From NCBI GenBank assembly GCA_963921825.1, contig OY997588.1, positions 57,978,803-58,042,802 on the forward strand: a stretch of 64,000 bases of DNA, read 5' to 3'. Position 1 is the first letter of the stretch; every line of letters begins with the position of its first letter. The position numbers and the translations under genes were made by a program. Source of the stretch: Erodium maritimum. Taxonomy: Eukaryota > Streptophyta > Magnoliopsida > Geraniales > Geraniaceae. Under the pieces are notes generated by a model. The model was given only the letters and a program-made list of their open reading frames with translations, ran no database searches and was not told where the DNA came from. This document shows, piece by piece, positions 9,943-21,832 of this stretch.

Positions 9943-11639
9943 TGTAATAACCACTTCTGGTCAACGCCAGTCAAACCTGCGAAAAACAGGAAAATTTAAA
10001 AATTTTAAGACAAACACTTAACTTAACCTAAATTGACCCCGAGGGTCTTACCGGACTTAAGATGACCCCGATTTCGACCAAAGTGAGTTCCGTGGGACTC
10101 AGAGCAACTTTCTGATCAATTTGGGAAAAGTTGACTTTTCGCTGGAAAAGTCAACTGAGCGACGTTTTGGTCCATTCGAGGACCGTTTTGGATCCAAAAA
10201 GCTTAGCCGTCGTCGCAGCGGTCTTAGTTGAGCCGTTTTCTTGTAGCCTGCCAAGTTTCGTAATTTCTTAGAAAAAGTGCCCGTTCGGGGCCCGAAACGT
10301 CTGATTTTCGCGAATCTGATTGGAAAATATCTAGTAAATATTTTTCAAAAGGTGTGGGACCCACCTTGTCACTTGTCCAACAAGTGATGGTGTTAGTTTT
10401 GGGGGGAAAATGAGAGGTGGGAGACATAAGGGGTTCGGCCAACCCTTAAAGAAAGAGAACAAAATAAAAAAGAAGAAGAAAGGGTTTAGAGAGAGAGGGA
10501 GAAGAAGAAGAGAGGGAGCTAGGGTTTGTTACCCACTATTCATGTCTCGAGGCTAGGAGAAATCGACTTCCCCTCGTCCTCCTCTACGGTAATCACTAAA
10601 CCAATCGTCGTTTTGTTTAATTTTGAAAGTTAGGGTTTGTGTAAAACTATTAGGTTAGGGTTGTATTGAGGTTGGGGAAGTGTTGGAGACGTTTTGGAGG
10701 TGTTTGGAGGTGAGTTTTGACGTTTTCCGGCGACCGGAAGCTCGGGAGGAGCTCCGGCCACAGTGGGTGGTGGCCGCCCGCCATGGGGTTGTTGGCCGGA
10801 GCTGGGACCAGCCACCACCATGGTGGCCGGGCCCCAAATTGAGCCCTAGGACCCACGGCCAAGGTGGGCCGGGTGGGGCCCACGTTCTCGGGTGCTCGGG
10901 TTTGTGCTAGGGTGGTTTAAAACATTCCCCGGACCATTTATCCATAACCGAATCGAAATTTGGAATTAAAATGCGAAAGTTGTAATTATCCGGTTTAGAA
11001 ACTTTAAACGTTAATTAATTGACTCGGAATTCGGAATGCGGTTCCGTCGAGTGCCTATGAACCCTTGAATTATTCTAAGACCGGAGAAACGAAAACGGGA
11101 ATTTTTGGAGCCCCGGAAGGGCATTTACAAAACCCGAGCAGATTCGCCATGTCGGGCGAATCGGGCCTTTACGAGTCCTTATCGACAATGTCGAGTAATT
11201 GGGAAGTTTGGGAGTGATTGACATTGTCGGGGTTACGTTTGGGCGTTAAGTTTATTGAATTTCAGTTTATTTCCTACGAGTTTAAAGTGCATTGAAAATT
11301 GTGTTCTTTTAGATCGTGCTGCGGACCAAGGCAAAGGGAAGCTAGGCGAGTGACTGGGATCACGTCGGGGCTTAGTGGAGCACTTTTGGAGATTTATACG
11401 AGGTAGGGAAAAGTAGCCGGATCTCGGCCCTGACTAGGAAAAGTTAACAGTAGAATTGCATGTGACACCGGGGTGTCGTGGGTTAAGTAGGTTATCGAAT
11501 ATTAGAAAAGCATGATACGGGAACGTAGCAAATACTGGAACCGCATGTGACACTTAGTAGTGTCGTAGAAGCAGATAACTTAGCGATACTAGAATTACTA
11601 AAGGCATATGACCATGCCCGCAGGTTGATTGTGTAATTT

Positions 11640-11990
11640 ATGTCTTGGGTGGCCATGAGAGCCCGTGTTATTATTGTTGGCGTCTTGGGTGGCCATGAGA
11701 GCCCGTGTTATTATTGTTGGTGTCTTGGGTGGCCATGAGAGCCCGTGTTATTATTATTGGTGTCTTGGGTGGCCATGAGAGCCCGTGTTTATTTATTGGA
11801 GTCTTGGGTGGCCATGAGAGCCCGTGTTTATTCATTGGAGTCTTGGGTGGCCATGAGAGCCCGTGTTTATTTCTTGGAGTCTTGGGTGGCCATGAGAGCC
11901 CGTGTTTATTTGTTGGAGTCTTGGGTGGCCATTAGTGCCCGTAGGGTTTTTGAACCCGTGTTTTACCGTTGGTGTTTTGGGTGGCCGTGA
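11640..11990 (+). repeat. Minisatellite in the G1 5' LTR
   Basis: About eight units of roughly 40 bp, each with GTCTTGGGTGGCCATGAGAG followed by CCCGTGTT and a T-rich spacer. The matching array in the 3' LTR is at 20505-20850. All family members carry a version of this array. The open frames across it are artefacts of the repeat. Confidence 0.9.
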
Positions 11991-12672
11991 GTGCCCGTGG
12001 GGTTGTTGAACCCGAGTCTTGACTATTGAGGCATCTTGGGTGGCCTTGAGTGCCTGCGGAGTGTTGAACCTGTGTTGTTGCTGGTTGTTGAACTTGCTTG
12101 TGATTTTGATTGTGGTTACCTGAGGTTGGGGGCCCGCTTCATGAAACGGGGGTCCACGAGCACACGCGTCTGCATGTTCAGACGGGGTAGGGGGCCCGCC
12201 CGACAACAAAGGGGTCTTGGCCGCGCGTGTGTGGTTTGGGGTTGTGAGTGTGATAGGTCGACATCCTGATCCGACTTGGTGTCGATGAATTGCGATAGGT
12301 CGACAGCCTGATCCGACTTTGTGTCGAGGAATTGCGATAGGTCGACCGCCTGACCTGATTGAGATTGGTAAAGGGCGTGAGGGAGGTTACCAAGCAACAG
12401 GAATGCGATCCTTTGTGATCTTGTTTGGTGTGCGATCCTTTGTGATCTTGTTTGGCGTTGCGTAGTCGTTCTGTCGTGTCCTTGGAGGAGGTCGTCGATA
12501 GTTGTGTCGGGTTTACATTACGTTATCGAGTGTTGAGGCTGTTGACGAAAGTAACGGGTGGTGTGTCAGTTGAGTTACTTGAGTTTGGGGAATGTATTTT
12601 CGGTTTTGGGTCGGTTGGGGAATTACCGCATTTGTCTGCTAATTATGTCGTAGTCAGTCTGTTATCCGTGGT

Positions 12673-12690
12673 GGTGAGCGAACGCTCACC
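12673..12690. promoter_or_regulatory. Conserved 18 bp LTR palindrome
   Basis: GGTGAGCGAACGCTCACC is an inverted repeat with an AA centre. The same sequence, or its complement with a TT centre, occurs in every complete LTR of the family here: 21535-21552, 32820-32837, about 36344-36361, about 43337-43354, about 50505-50522 and about 54736-54753. It always lies before a CCTAGCT...TTTTCCTACAGGT segment. The function is unknown. An RNA hairpin or a protein binding site is possible. Confidence 0.6.
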
Positions 12691-12967
12691 CCTAGCTACT
12701 TTTCCTACAGGTACTTGTCGCAGGTCGGACTAGGTGAGCTTCCGAAGCTTGAAGAGATAGGGGCGGGAGTCCGGGTTACTTTTTAGTCTAGCGACGGATA
12801 CCTCGCTTTTTGTCCGCTTGTGGGACGTTTTACTTTGAGTTGTAATTATTATTTTGTTGATCTAAACTGGTATTTTAAAGTGATTTAATGGAAGAGGTTT
12901 CAAAGTGTTTTATTATTTTAAATGTTCGCGTCCCGAGTTCGGTTACTGAAATTGGGGCGTGACAGCT

Positions 12968-12979
12968 TGGTATCAGAGC
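12968..12979 (+). other. Primer binding site of G1 (initiator Met tRNA)
   Basis: TGGTATCAGAGC starts four bases after the LTR end and is the standard complement of the plant initiator-Met tRNA 3' end. A hairpin (CGAGGT TTCAC ACCTCG, 12981-12997) follows directly. Confidence 0.93.
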
Positions 12980-13332
12980 TCGAGGTTTCACACCTCGGAC
13001 TGTCCGTCAATTAGGTGGGGAGACTCGAGTCGGTAAAGTCTCGTCGTGCGTTGGGTTCGCAGGTTGGAAACCGTGTGTAGACCCGTAATGTCTTGAGCCT
13101 TGTTTTGTTTGTGTGTATGTGCAGTACGGGGTTACTGGCATACTGTTTGTGTGTTGTTGCGTGAAACATTTTTAAACTGTCGCGACTCGACTCAAGGGCG
13201 CCCCTGTAGTCGAGCGTGACGGCGTTGATATCAAGTGAGTACAACGTGGTTCGGGGACGCTTGGACCGAGTTGTAACTACGTGATGTCAAGAAATGAGGT
13301 TTTGAAATGAAAAGGAAAGGTTTTAAATTTGG

Positions 13333-13560
13333 TCACGCCAGTGCGTGTCGCACGCACGTCGTGCACTGGGCGTGCACCATGCACGCAGACCGCGCGGAGT
13401 GCGTCGACCAAAAGTGGTCATTTTAGGTGCTCTTTGTCCAATCTGCACGTCGTGCGCCCAACGTGCGCTTGGCGTGCGCCTCGCACGCTGCTTGCATGTC
13501 GTGCGCCTGGAGTGCATGGTGCATGCTGGGTGCACTCCGTGCGCTCAGCGTGCGCCTCAG
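13333..13560 (+). repeat. GTGC/GCAC-rich block in the G1 leader
   Basis: A 230 bp stretch is dominated by irregular CGTGC, GCACG and TGCGC motifs. It is absent from the leaders of G2 (42295-43051) and G3 (48854-50217), which are otherwise related. It looks like an insertion or a local expansion unique to this copy. Confidence 0.65.
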
Positions 13561-13978
13561 AAATTCAGGACTCTTTTTTCTTCTTTTCGCTCCGTTTCCG
13601 ACCAAGAATGAGGACGTGTTTTAAAATTGATTGGCCTTGGGGGCGTACTTGGATGTTGGTTGGCCCGGTGGGCGAGTGTTGTGGTGTTGTTGATTGACCT
13701 TGTCGGCTTGTGTTTTGGTTGAGGTCGAATAACTTGATTTGTCTGTGAGTCGTGGCGCGTGTGTTTGCTGATTTGGTGTGCGTTTATGCGGTTTATTTGA
13801 GGTTTCGCTTATGTATTATTGTAATTAAAGTATAAATAGCGTGAGTGTTGTGACGTTTAGTGACAAGTACGTTAGGGTAGACGTAGACCGTGTGAACGTG
13901 AGTGTAGTTGAGCTTGTTGTCTTTATATGAGTTCGCAAACTGAACGTTTGCGTGTATCCGTGTAGAGGATACTGACTT

Positions 13979-15197
13979 ATGGCTCGCGGTAGACGAGGAC
14001 GAGCGGCGGTAACACGGGGACAGGCGCCCACGCGAGGCAGGCGGGGACACTAGGACGGGTTCTAACCGTTGAGCCCGCCGAGTACGCGGAGGCGCAGGGC
14101 ACTCTTGTCGGAGAAGCCAGGAGAAGCGACGCGGGACCGTCTACAGGCACACCCAGTGTTCCGCCGGTCGCGGACCCTCCCGTTATGACTGCCCTAGATG
14201 AGCTGACCAGGACAGTCCAGAGTTTGGTGGCGGTCATCGCCAGTCGAGAGTCGGCTTCACCAGCTCCGGAGGCAGCAGCGGCTCCAGTGAGGCCCGGTCA
14301 GGTAGAGGACCACACAGCCCGAACCCTACTAGACTTCCTGAAGCTAGGGATACCCATCTTCGTCGGGGAGCCGAACCCCGACCTAGCCGTGAGGTAGCTA
14401 GAGCAGGTCACACGAGACCTGGATACACCAGGTATCGAAGATGGCCGCCGCAGAGTGTCCTTCGCAGCTCACCAGCTGAGGGACAGCGCCTACCACTGGT
14501 GTTGGCGTGTGAAGGACAGTATCGGGCACGACTACGACATCTTCCATGAGTTGTTTCTGGCACAGTACTTTCCCGAGTCGGCTCGCTTGGAGGGACATCG
14601 GCAGTTTCTGGACCTGGAGCAGGAGGGGATGACAGTGGCAGAATACGAGGCCAGATTCACGGCCTTGACCAGATTCGCGCTGGAGATGGTGATGACCGAG
14701 CAGAACCGTTGCCTGCGGTTCGAGGGGGACTGAGACCGGTGATTTGGGATAAGGTCCTCGCCTTGAGGTTGTGGAAGTATACAGATCTCGTGGACACCGC
14801 AGCGACGGTGGAGCAGGGTATCCGGGATGCAGCCAGGACCCGTGAGTTCCGACAGCGGCCGACCAGCTTTGCAGGGCCGTCCGAGTCACGAGACCCGCGG
14901 AGACAGAGGACCACGGGTTTCTTCCGACCACCGACTCACCATGGTAGATCGAGACAGCAGGGGTCAGTAGCATCAGTGGGGCCAGTCGCCTCAGAGAGGA
15001 GGCCGACATGCTATTTCTGCGGGCAGCCAGGCCACGCAGCACTGCCAGCGACCAGCCGGACAGGCCAAGGCTCGGGTTCGAGAGCCGACGAGACCAGCTG
15101 TTTCCGGTGCGGCCGGGTGGGACACACTATGGCATGGTGTCGTGAGCCGTTAGGAGCGACATCAGCGCAGCGACCGCAGCAGTCGCGGACAGTATAG
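13979..15197 (+). pseudogene. Gypsy gag of G1, broken
   Basis: The ATG at 13979 (MARGRRGRAA) matches the gag starts of G2 (42294) and G3 (48853). The frame breaks at once (stop near 14051) because bases are missing. It resumes at MTALDELTRTVQ (14185) and is stopped again at TAG 14395-14397, where G2 and G3 have Trp. The Retrotrans_gag core (14455-14733) has a one-base loss near 14730 and continues in another frame from 14709. Of the two zinc knuckles, the first is damaged and the second is intact (CFRCGRVGHTMAWC, about 15100-15140). Gag is the capsid/nucleocapsid precursor. Confidence 0.9.
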
Positions 15198-18100
15198 TCA
15201 CCTAGGGGTCGCCCTCGTCAGAGTCAGCAGTCGAGGTTGTCACGGCCGTCTACGACCGCACCGATTCCGAGACAGTAGCAGAGTCATGGATATGCAGCAG
15301 CCAGTGCGCCGGGTCAGAGGCAGCAGGCCTCGCAGGGGAGAGTGTATGCAGTCACCGACTCCAGAGCCCCATGATCTAGCACGTACCGCGAGACCATCCA
15401 GGGTACGTGTTTATTGTATCATTTATGGGCGTTATTCTTATTTGATACTGGGCATCGCACTCTTTTATTTCGTTGGGTTGTGCTGAGAGGTTGGGGTTGA
15501 GCTTAGAGCCGTTGAGTCCACCCCTGTGCTTGGACACCCCAGTTGGGAGTGGAGTGTCGTTGACTAGGGCCTGTCGTGCCTGCGAAATTAAAGTCGCAGA
15601 CTGTCCTTGCCCTGGTGATCTTCTCGTGCTGGGAATGACGACCTTTGATGTGATCTTGGGAATGGACTGGCTGGCGAGGTACCGAGCCAACATCGATTGC
15701 TACAGGCGACGAGTGACAGTGTTAGTGGGCAGTACGAAGGTGACGTGTGTTCTGGGTAGTAAGAGCGGGGTCCTCCTGTCGGCTATGTCCGCTGAGGAGG
15801 AAGTATCGGCTGTGCAGAGCCGAGAGTTACCGAGAGTGGTATGCGAGTTCCCCGAGATCTTTCCTGAGGAGTTGAGCGGGTTGCCACCGGTTCGTGAGGT
15901 GGAGTTCGGGATTGACCTAGTGTCGGGAACGGCGGCGATATCGATGGCGCCTTACAGGTTTGCGCCGGCAGAGTTGACTGAGCTGAAGCGTCAGCTAGAG
16001 GAGCTTCAGCAGAAGGGGTTTATCCGTCCGAGTGTATCGCCGTGGGGAGCACCAGCACTCTTCGTGAAGAAGAAGAGTGGAGAGCTACAGATGTGTATAG
16101 ATTACCGGAAGTTGAACCGGGTTACGGTGAAGAACCGATACCCGATGCTGAGGATCGATGACTTGTTCGACCAGTTGAGATGGTCGACCTGCTTCTCGAA
16201 GATCGATCTGCGATCTAGTTATTATCAGTTGCGAGTCCGTGTGGGGGACGTCGCAAAGACTGAATTCCGGACACGTTATGGGCACTACGAGTTCCTGGTG
16301 ATGTCATTTGGTATGACGAACGCACCTGCAGCGTTCATGGACCTGATGAACAGCATGTTCCGGCCGTACTTAGATCAGTTTGTGGTGGTGTTCGTGGACG
16401 ACATCTTGATCTACTCGCAGAACAAGGCGGCACATAAGTCACATCTGAGGGCTGTTCTGACACTACTGCGCGAGCATCGGCTATATGCCAACCTGGAGAA
16501 GTGCGAGTTCTGGCTCGCTGAGGTGAAATTCCTCGGTCACATCTTGTCCCGTGACGGTATACTGGTCGATCCGTTGAAGATCGACGCGGTCTAGAAGTGG
16601 GCACGGCCCACGAGTGTCTTCGAGATCCACAGCTTTCTGGGGTTGGCTGGCTATTATCGGCGATTCGTCCAGGATTTTGCGCGACTAGCCGCGCCGATGA
16701 CTCTGCTGACGCGCAAGGGAGTCGGTTTTGTGTGGACGGAGGACTGTGAACGGGCATTCACGGAGTTGAAGACTCGGCTGACTACCGCTCCAGTATTGGT
16801 GGTGCCCGAGCGAGGGATCGTGTATGATGTCTACTGTGATGCGTCCGGAGAGGGACTGGGCTGCGTACTGATGCAGTTGGGCAGAGTTGTGGCTTATGGC
16901 TCCAGGCAGTTGAAGACGCACAAGCGCAACTATCCTACCCACGACTTGGAGCTAGCAGCAGTCGTGTTTGCGCTAAAGGGCTGGCGATATTATCTATATG
17001 GCGAGGGGTTTCAGGTGTTCTCGGATCACAAGAGCCTCAAGTACATATTTTCCCAGCGAGACCTTAACATGAGCCAGCGGCGATGGATGGAGCTACTCGA
17101 GGAGTACGACTTCGAGCAACACTACCATCCGGGTAAGGCGAACGTGGTCGCCGACGCCTTGAGTAGGAAGTCGGTTCCTAGCCTCGCCAGCATATTAGTC
17201 CGAGAGTGGGACATGATGGGGGAGCTGAGCACGTTCGGGCTTGAGCTAGAGGAGGTTACTGGTGACATGGCCATGTGCTCATTAGTGGCTCAGCCCTCAC
17301 TGCTTGCCCAAGTGTTGGAGGCGCAGTCGGAGGACGTCGAGACGGCAGAGATCCGAGAGAGGGTCGTCAACGGCGATGAGGTAGTAGGTTGGGAGATCAG
17401 TACAGATTGGGGGATACGGTATCGAGGAGGGTTGTTCGTGTCGGGCAACTGTAGAGACGACGTGTTGCGAGAGTCACATCATTCGCGTCTTACAGTGCAC
17501 CCGGGGGGCACCAAGATGTACCGTGACCTCAGGCGGCACTTCTGGTGGCGCGGGATGCGGAGAGCAGTCGCAGAGTTTTTGTCGAGATGTCTCGTCTGTC
17601 AGCAGGTGAAGGCCGAGCATCAGCGTCCCGCAGGATTGTTGCAGCCACTGCCGATTGCCCAGTGGAAGTGGGTGCATATCACGATGGACTTCGTGTGTGG
17701 GCTACCGAGATCGCCAAAGGGAAACGACGCCGTATGGGTGGTAGTCGACCGGTTGACCAAGTCGGCCCACTTCCTAGCTATGAGGATGCCGGATCCGGTC
17801 GACAAGTTGAGCAACCTGTACATTCAGGAGATAGTGTGTGTCCATGGGGTCCCGGTGTCGATAGTCTCTGACAGGGATCCCCGCTTCACGTCCAGATTTT
17901 TAGCCGAGTCTGCAGAAAGCGTTGGGGACCGAAGTTCTACTCAGTACAGCACATCATCCCCAAACAGACGGTCAGTCCGAGCGCACTATTCAGATCTTGG
18001 AGGACATGCTGCGGGCATGTGTGCTGGACTTCAGGGGATCATGGGAGACCCACCTTCCGTTGGCCAAGTTCGCCTACAACAACAGCTTTCAGGTCAGTAT

Positions 18101-18862
18101 CGGGATGGCACCGTTCGAAGCGTTGTATGGGAGGTCGTGTCGATCGCCAGTGTGTTGGGCAGAGGTGGGGGACAAGAGTCTGCTGGGGCAAGATCTTGTC
18201 AGAGAGACGACAGAGAAGGTCGCGCTGATACGCGATCGGTTGAGGACCGCGCAGAGTCGGCAGAAGAGTTATGCCGACAGACGACGTTGACCTCTTGAGT
18301 TCGCAGTCGGGATCACGTGTTCCTGAAGGTGAGCCCGAGGAAGGGGCTGGTACGGTTCAGACGCAGCGGGGGCAAGTTGGCTCTGCGGTACATTGGTCCG
18401 TTCAAGATCTTGGGCAGAGTGGTAGCAGTGGCTTATCGTCTGGCATTACCACCGCAACTTGGGAGAGTCCATAACGTCTTCCACGTATCCCAGTTGCGGC
18501 AGTACAACGCGGACCCCTCCCACGTCATTGAGTGGACCGATATCGAGGTGGCTGACGATGTCTCCTATGAGGAGCAGTCGGTTCGGATCATGGACACACG
18601 GGAGCAGGTCCTACGGGGAGGCAAGATTATCCGCCTGGTACGAGTGCAGTGGAAACATCACGGGGCTGAGTCGACGTGGGAACGCGAGGACGAGGTTCGC
18701 GCGAAGTATCCCGACCTGTTCGACTCCCGAGGTACGTCTATTTTAAATTCCGCTGACGAAATTCCTTTAAGCGGGATAGACTGTAATAACCACTTCCGGT
18801 CAACGCTAGTCAAACCCCTGCGAAAAATAGGAAAATTTAAAATTTTTAAGACAGACACTTAA
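15198..18862 (+). pseudogene. Gypsy chromovirus pol of G1, broken
   Basis: In order: protease remnant with a one-base loss inside the active-site codons (GATACTGGG near 15444-15452); RT (15970-16560) with [12 protein letters not shown]; RNase H with [20 protein letters not shown] and [10 protein letters not shown]; integrase with an HHCC finger (HH near 17478, CLVC near 17591), the DRLTKSAHF strand and HPQTDGQSER; then a C-terminal chromodomain-like segment (LRGGKIIRLVRVQWKHH, about 18613-18720). Breaks: stop TAG at about 16592 between RT and RNase H, frameshift near 17910 in the integrase core, stop at about 18288-18290, and a one-base loss near 18310. The last frame runs through the polypurine tract into the 3' LTR. 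Pol converts RNA to DNA and inserts it; this copy cannot. Confidence 0.92.
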
Positions 18863-21827
18863 CTTAACCTAAATTGACCCTGAGGGTCTTACCGGACTTA
18901 AGATGACCCCGATATCGACCAAAGTGAGTTCCGTGGGACTCAGAGCAACTTTCTGATCAATTTGGGAAAAGTTGACTTTTCGCTGGAAAAGTCAACCGAG
19001 CGACGTTTTGGTCCATTCGAGGATTGTTTTGGATCCAAAAAGCTTAGCCGTCATCGCAGCGGTCTCAGTTGAGCCATTTCCTTGTAGCCCGCCAAGTTTC
19101 GTAATTTCCTGGAAAAAGTGCCCGTTCGGGGCCCGAAACGTCCGATTTTCGCGAATCTGATTGGAAAATATCTAGTAGATATTTTCCAAAAGGTGTGGGA
19201 CCCACCTTTCCACTTGTCCAACAAGTGGTGGTGTTAGTTTTGGGGGGAAAATGAGAGGTGGGAGACATAAGGGGTTCGACCAACCCTTGAAGAAAGAGAA
19301 AACAAAATATAAAAAAAAGAAGAAAGGGTTTATAAAGAGAAGGAGAAGAAGAAGAGAGGGAGCTAGGGTTTGTTACCCACTATTCACTTCATCCATCCAT
19401 TGGATCATCTCGAGGCTAGGAGAAATCGACTTCCCCTCGTCCTCCTCTACGGTAATCACTAAACCAATCGTCGTTTTGTTTAATTTTGAAAGTTAGGGTT
19501 TGTGTAAAACTATTAGGTTAGGGTTGTATTGAGGTTGGGGAAGTGTTGGAGACGTTTTGGAGGTGTTTGGAGGTGAGTTTTGACGTTTTCCGGCGACCGG
19601 AAGCTCGGGAGGAGCTCCGGCCACAGTGGGTGGTGGCCGCCCGCCATGGGGTTGCTGGCCGGAGCTGGGACCAGCCACCACCATGGTGGCCGGGCCCCAA
19701 ATTGAGCCCTAGGACCCACGGCCAAGGTGGGCCGGGTGGGGCCCACGTGCTCGGGTGCTCGGGTTTGTGCTAGGGTGGTTTAAAACGTTCCCCGGACCAT
19801 TTATCCATAACCGAATCGAAATTTGGAATTAAAATGCGAAAGTTGTAATTATCCGGTTTAGAAACTTTAAACGTTAATTAATTGACTCGGAATTCGGAAT
19901 GCGGTTCCGTCGAGTGCCTATGAATCCTTGAATTATTCTAAGACCGGAGAAACAAAAACGGGAATTTTTGGAGCCCCGGACGGGCATTTACAAAACCCGG
20001 GCAGATTCGCCATGTCGGGCGAATCGGGCCTTTACGAGTCCTTGTCGACAATGTCGAGTAATTGGGAAGTTTGGGAGTGATCGACATTGTCGGGGTTACG
20101 TTTGGGCGTTAAGTTTATTGAATTTCAGTTTATTTCCTGCGAGTTTAAAGTGCATTGAAAATTGTGTTCTTTTAGATCGTGCTACGGACTAAGGCAAAGG
20201 GAAGCTAGGCGAGTGACTGGGATCACGTCGGGGCTTAGTGGAGAACTTTTGGAGATTTATACGAGGTAGGGAAAAGTAGCCGGATCTCGGCCCTGACTAG
20301 GGAAAGTTAACAGTAGAATTGCATGTGACACCGGGGTGTCGTGGGTTAAGTAGGTTATCGAATATTAGAAAAGCATGATACGGGAACGTAGCAAATACTG
20401 GAATTGCATGTGACACTTAGTAGTGTCGTATGAGCAGAGAACTTAGCGATACTAGAATTACTGGAGGCATATGACCATGCCCGGAGGTTGATTTTTTAAT
20501 TTATGTCTTGGGTGGCCATGAGAGCCCGTGTTATTATTGTTGGCGTCTTGGGTGGCCATGAGAGCCCGTGTTATTATTGTTGGTGTCTTGGGTGGCCATG
20601 AGAGTCCGTGTTATTATTATTGGTGTCTTGGGTGGCCATGAGAACCCGTGTTTATTTATTGGAGTCTTGGGTGGCCATGAGAGCCCGTGTTTATTCATTG
20701 GAGTCTTGGGTGGCCATGAGAGCCCGTGTTTATTTCTTGGAGTCTTGGGTGGCCATGAGAGCCCGTGTTTATTTGTTGGAGTCTTGGGTAGCCATTAGTG
20801 CCCGTGGGGTTGTTGAACCCGTGTTTTACCGTTGGTGTTTTGGGTGACCGTGAGTGCCCGTGGGGTTGTTGAACCCGAATCTTGACTGTTGAGGCGTCTT
20901 GGGTGGCCTTGAGTGCCTGCGGAGTGTTGAACCTGTGTTGTTGTTGTTGTTGAACTTGCTTGTGATTGTGATTGTGGTTACCTGAGGTTAGGGGCCCACT
21001 TCATGAAACGGGGGTCCACGAGCACACACGTCTGCATGTTCAGACGGGGTAGGGGGCCCGCCCGAAAACAAAGGGGTCCTGGCCGCGCGTGTGTGGTTTG
21101 GGGTTGTGAGTGTTATAGGTCGACAGCCTGATCCGACTTGGTGTCGATGAATTGCAATAGGTCGACAGCCTGATCTAACTTTGTGTCGAGGAATTGCGAT
21201 AGGTCGACCGCCTGACCTGATTGAGATTGGTAAAGGGCGTGAGGGAGATTACCGAGCAACAGGAATGCGATCCTTTGTGATCTTGTTTGGTGTGCGATCC
21301 TTTGTGATCTTGTTTGGCGTTGCGTAGTCGTTCTGTCGTGTCCTTGGAGGAGGTCGTCGATAGTTGTGTCGGGTTTACATTACGTTATCGAGTGTTGAGG
21401 CTGTTGAGGAAAGTAACGGGTGGTGTGTCAGTTGAGTTACTTGAGTTTGGGGATTGTATTCCCGGTTTTGGGTCGGTTGGGGTGTTACCGGCTTTGTCTG
21501 CTCATTATGCCGTAGTCAGTCTGTCATCCGTGGTGGTGAGCGAACGCTCACCCCTAGCTGCTTTTCCTACAGGTGCTTGTCGCAAGTCGGACTAGGTGAG
21601 CTTCCGAAGCTTGAAGAGATAGGGGCGGGAGTCCGGGTTACTTTTTAGTCTAGCAACGGATACCTCGCTTTTTGTCCGCTTGTGGGACGTTTTATTTTGA
21701 GTTGTAATTATTATTTTGTGGAACTAAACTGGTATTTTAAAATGATTTAATGGAAAAGGTTTCAAAGTGTTTTATTTTTTAAAATGTTCGCGTCCCGAGT
21801 TCGGTTTACTGAAATTGGGGCGTGACA
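18782..21827 (+). repeat. 3' LTR of G1
   Basis: TGTAATAACC to GGGGCGTGACA, 3046 bp, same internal modules as the 5' LTR. The preceding tract reads TTTAAGCGGGATAGAC, a weakened version of the AAGGGGGGTAGAT polypurine tract seen in G2 and G3. Confidence 0.93.
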
Positions 21828-21832
21828 GGTAC

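Larger units (their letters stand above)
9943..12964 (+). repeat. 5' LTR of G1
   Basis: Starts TGTAATAACC and ends GGGGCGTGACA. It holds a purine-rich tract (about 10460-10530), a GC-rich stretch with CCGGCCAC motifs (10720-10880), a pair of inverted CGACA[AT]TGTCGA motifs (11182-11231), a minisatellite (11640-11990), a second repeat cluster (12255-12365) and the palindrome at 12673. By eye it differs from the 3' LTR by a few percent, plus a 24-base difference near 10545/19382. Confidence 0.93.
9943..21827 (+). mobile_element. Gypsy chromovirus element G1, complete length, inactive
   Basis: The 11.9 kb element is bounded by two LTRs (9943-12964 and 18782-21827). It is flanked by a perfect 5 bp target duplication, GGTAC, at 9938-9942 and 21828-21832. 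Inside are an initiator-Met primer site, a leader, broken gag, and broken pol in the order protease, RT, RNase H, integrase, chromodomain. That is the order of Ty3/Gypsy chromoviruses, and the long LTRs suggest the Tekay/Del clade. It lies in the leader of a minus-strand Copia element. Stops and frameshifts in both genes make it non-autonomous. Confidence 0.93.

Noticed and set aside
10630-10910. Overlapping ORFs on both strands in the GC-rich part of the LTR (also 19493-19773)
   Set aside because: They arise from GC-rich LTR sequence without stops, occur in every LTR copy in several frames, and show no protein family.
11705-11990. ORFs made of WVAMRARV-like repeats
   Set aside because: Translation of the 40 bp minisatellite; the same array is readable in several frames and changes with repeat number.
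13323-13697. Cys/Ala/Arg-rich ORFs in the G1 leader
   Set aside because: By-product of the GTGC-rich block; open in four frames, no homologue recognised.
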